Made by a program: the position numbers and the translations under genes. The notes beneath the pieces are model-generated. The model made no database searches and had not been told where the DNA came from. It saw nothing but the letters and a program-made list of their open reading frames with translations. A DNA stretch of 7,434 nucleotides. Source: an uncultured Collinsella sp. (GTDB lineage Bacteria > Actinomycetota > Coriobacteriia > Coriobacteriales > Coriobacteriaceae). The stretch spans positions 1 to 7,434 of the forward strand of contig CAJMHR010000059.1 of NCBI GenBank assembly GCA_905213265.1, given 5' to 3'. Of this stretch, positions 5,567 to 7,434 are shown in pieces (the first letter of the stretch is position 1; every line of letters begins with the position of its first letter).

Positions 5567-5587
5567 TAGTGGGAGAGGAAGGCTCAG

Positions 5588-6691
5588 ATGAGCGACAGCA
5601 AGCATGTGACGTATGAGGATGCCGGCGTCGATACCGCCGAGGGCGGCCGCGCCGTCGACGCCATTAAGCAGATGGTCAAGGACACCAACCGCCCCGAGGT
5701 CATCGGCGGCATCGGTGGCTTTGGTGGCCTGTTCTCGGCCGCTGCGCTCAAGGATATGGAAGACCCGATCCTGATCAGCGGTACCGACGGGGTGGGCACC
5801 AAGCTCGTGCTCGCCCAGATCATGGACCGTCACGAGACGGTGGGCCAGGACCTGGTCGCCATGTGCGTCAATGACATTTTGGCTTCGGGCGCCGAGCCGC
5901 TGTTCTTCCTGGATTACGTTGCCATCGGTCACATTGAGGCCGAGCACATGGCAAAGATCATCAAGGGCGTGGCCGACGGCTGCAAGCTCGCGGGCTGCGC
6001 GCTCGTGGGCGGCGAGATGGCCGAGCACCCGGGCGTCATGGCTCCCGCCGATTACGACCTCGCCGGCTTTACCGTGGGCGTCGTCGACCGTCCCAAGATG
6101 CTCGACCCCGCGAACGTTCGCCCCGGCGATGTGATCCTGGGCCTGCCCTCCACCGGCGTGCACTCCAACGGCTACTCGCTCGTGCGCAAGGTTATCGGCG
6201 TTGACGGCATCAAGCCGGGTACGCCCGAGGCTGTCGCTAAGGCCGAGGAGCTAAGCCGTCCGCTCGAGGAGCTCGGCGGTGCTTCGCTGGCCGACGCCCT
6301 GCTGGCCCCCACGCGCATCTACGTCAAGCCGATTCTGGAGCTGCTCCGCGGTGGCGCCAACGTTCATGCCATTGCCCACATCACCGGCGGCGGTATTACC
6401 GAGAACCTCAACCGCGCGCTCGCCGACGACGTCGATGCCGTGGTCACCCGCAACGGCGCCGAGATGGGCTGGGATGTTCCGCCCGTCATCACCTACGTGT
6501 CGCGTCAGGCCGAGCTCGCGCCCAACGAGGCATGCAAGACCTTCAACATGGGTGTCGGCCTGTGCCTGATTGTTGCCCCCGAGGACGAGGCTGCCGTGAC
6601 CGAGGCGCTGGTCGCGCTGGGCGAGAAGCCGTTCCGCGTGGGCGAGTGCGTCGAGGGTTCCGGTAAGGTCGTGTACTCTGATGAGCGCTAA
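5588..6691 (+). CDS. purM: Phosphoribosylformylglycinamidine cyclo-ligase (AIR synthetase)
   Basis: The product closes the imidazole ring: FGAM plus ATP gives AIR, step 5 of IMP synthesis, as a cytoplasmic homodimer. YEDAGVD (9-15) at the N terminus, ISGTDGVGTK (63-72), DLVAMCVNDILASGAEP (88-104), FFLDY (106-110), GGEMAEHPG (141-149) and GLPSTGVHSNGYSLVR (185-200) are the standard family blocks, followed by HITGGGITENL in the C-terminal domain. At 367 residues it is slightly longer than the usual 340-350. AGAGGAAGG (5574-5582) lies 5 bases before the ATG. The gene is separated from purF by a structured 156-base gap and overlaps purN by 11 bases, so purM and purN are almost certainly translationally coupled. 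Confidence 0.97.
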   Translation: MSDSKHVTYEDAGVDTAEGGRAVDAIKQMVKDTNRPEVIGGIGGFGGLFSAAALKDMEDPILISGTDGVGTKLVLAQIMDRHETVGQDLVAMCVNDILASGAEPLFFLDYVAIGHIEAEHMAKIIKGVADGCKLAGCALVGGEMAEHPGVMAPADYDLAGFTVGVVDRPKMLDPANVRPGDVILGLPSTGVHSNGYSLVRKVIGVDGIKPGTPEAVAKAEELSRPLEELGGASLADALLAPTRIYVKPILELLRGGANVHAIAHITGGGITENLNRALADDVDAVVTRNGAEMGWDVPPVITYVSRQAELAPNEACKTFNMGVGLCLIVAPEDEAAVTEALVALGEKPFRVGECVEGSGKVVYSDER

Positions 6692-7379
6692 CGAGCAGAT
6701 GGCTGCTGCCGAGGGCCTGGGCTATGTGCCCTACACCCGTCCGACCGGCACCGATACGGCCGAGCCGCTCAAGATCGGCGTGCTTATCAGCGGTTCGGGT
6801 ACCAACCTGCAGGCGCTGATTGACCTGATCGCCGCCGGCAAGCTCAACGCCTCGATTGAGCTTGTGGTGTCGAGCCGTCCTTCGGCCAAAGGCTTGCAGC
6901 GCGCCGAGCGTGCGGGCATCCAGACACTCACGCTGTCCAAGGATGTCTATGCCGACTCCATCGCGGCTGACGAGATCATCGCGCATGAACTGCTCGAGCG
7001 CGGCTGCGAGTATGTGGTGATGGCCGGTTATATGCGCATGGTGCACACGCCGCTGCTGGCGGCGTTCCCCAATCGCGTGGTCAACCTGCACCCGGCGCTG
7101 CTGCCGAGCTTTACCGGCGCCCATGCGATTGACGATGCGTTTGCTCGCGGCGTCAAGGTGACCGGCGTGACCGTGCACTTTGCCAACGAGATTTACGACA
7201 ACGGCCCCATCATCGCCCAGCGTGCGCTGGCTGTTGAGGAGGGCTGGGACGTCGACAGGCTCGAGGAGCACATCCACGCGATTGAGCACGTGCTGTATCC
7301 CGAGGTCGTGCAGATGCTCGCCGACGGCCGCGTCCACGTGCTGGAGAACGGCAAGGTCGCCGTGGATCCTGTGAAATAA
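6681..7379 (+). CDS. purN: Phosphoribosylglycinamide formyltransferase (GAR transformylase, folate-dependent)
   Basis: The product transfers formyl from 10-formyl-tetrahydrofolate to GAR, giving FGAR (step 3). After a non-conserved N-terminal stretch of about 29 residues, the domain begins at IGVLISGSGTNLQALID (32-48), the phosphate-binding region. The catalytic triad known from E. coli (Asn106, His108, Asp144) corresponds to Asn135 and His137 in VNLHPALLPSF and Asp173 in YDNGPII. VTVHFANE (163-170) completes the active-site loop. The 232-residue length exceeds the typical 190-215 because of the N-terminal extension. The ATG at 6681 lies inside the end of purM in another frame, and the 11-base overlap suggests coupling. 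A weak SD (GGTAAGG, 6662-6668) is 12 bases upstream. An in-frame Met7 is an alternative start. Folate-independent PurT is not present here. Confidence 0.95.
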   Translation: MSANEQMAAAEGLGYVPYTRPTGTDTAEPLKIGVLISGSGTNLQALIDLIAAGKLNASIELVVSSRPSAKGLQRAERAGIQTLTLSKDVYADSIAADEIIAHELLERGCEYVVMAGYMRMVHTPLLAAFPNRVVNLHPALLPSFTGAHAIDDAFARGVKVTGVTVHFANEIYDNGPIIAQRALAVEEGWDVDRLEEHIHAIEHVLYPEVVQMLADGRVHVLENGKVAVDPVK

Positions 7380-7434
7380 TTGAGGCTTCGGTAGTTTGTG
7401 TGACAAGGGGCTAGCCTAGGCAGCAACGCTCTTC

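Noticed and set aside
5045..6163. 372-residue minus-strand frame spanning the end of purF, the gap and the start of purM
   Set aside because: It is an antisense shadow of two well-identified enzymes. Crossing the intergenic region is a chance lack of stops; no SD or domain was seen.
6543..7406. 287-residue minus-strand frame antisense to purN
   Set aside because: It is a shadow of purN with Arg/His-rich composition and no family resemblance.
7380..7434. Search for a terminator after purN
   Set aside because: Only the small palindromes GCTAGC and CCTAGG are present, with no stem plus T-run. Any terminator lies beyond the window.

Overview
This 7.4 kb window is high-GC bacterial DNA with strong SD sequences, built around genes for de novo purine (IMP) synthesis: purE, purF, purM and purN. 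They are interleaved with a class B sortase, a divergent MoaE-like protein and, on the opposite strand, a polytopic membrane protein of the CmpB (putative ABC-transporter type IV/DUF1113) family. The base composition, codon bias toward GCC/CTG/GAG, SrtB-type sortase and CmpB-family protein suggest an actinobacterium, most likely a gut Coriobacteriia of Collinsella type. That assignment is an inference from general look and has no marker gene behind it.

Layout. Bases 1-163 hold a 10-bp inverted repeat at the extreme left edge, then a probable purE promoter with two small palindromes in the leader. purE (164-628), sortase (664-1662) and the MoaE-like gene (1730-2146) run rightward with short gaps and may form one transcription unit. 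It ends at a perfect 16-bp bidirectional terminator hairpin (2177-2215) shared with the convergent membrane-protein gene (2237-3466, minus). Bases 3467-3760 are a divergent promoter region with TATAAT hexamers on both strands. purF (3761-5431) follows. A highly structured 156-base gap separates it from purM (5588-6691), which overlaps purN (6681-7379) by 11 bases. The last 55 bases carry no recognisable feature.

Function. PurF makes 5-phosphoribosylamine from PRPP and glutamine (step 1). PurN formylates GAR (step 3), PurM closes the imidazole ring to AIR (step 5), and PurE converts N5-CAIR to CAIR (step 6). PurD, PurL/Q/S, PurK, PurC, PurB and PurH are not in the window. PurF keeps the four cysteine positions of the oxygen-sensitive [4Fe-4S] form known from Bacillus subtilis, which fits an anaerobe or an enzyme under redox/turnover control.

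Most of the window is ordinary housekeeping. The parts that merit a second look are the purF-purM gap with mutually exclusive RNA pairings, the MoaE-like protein lacking key active-site residues, the roughly 35-residue insertion in PurF, the PurE signature variant, and the inverted repeats in the purE leader. I found no CRISPR array, tRNA, rRNA, insertion sequence or clear new defence or mobile system.
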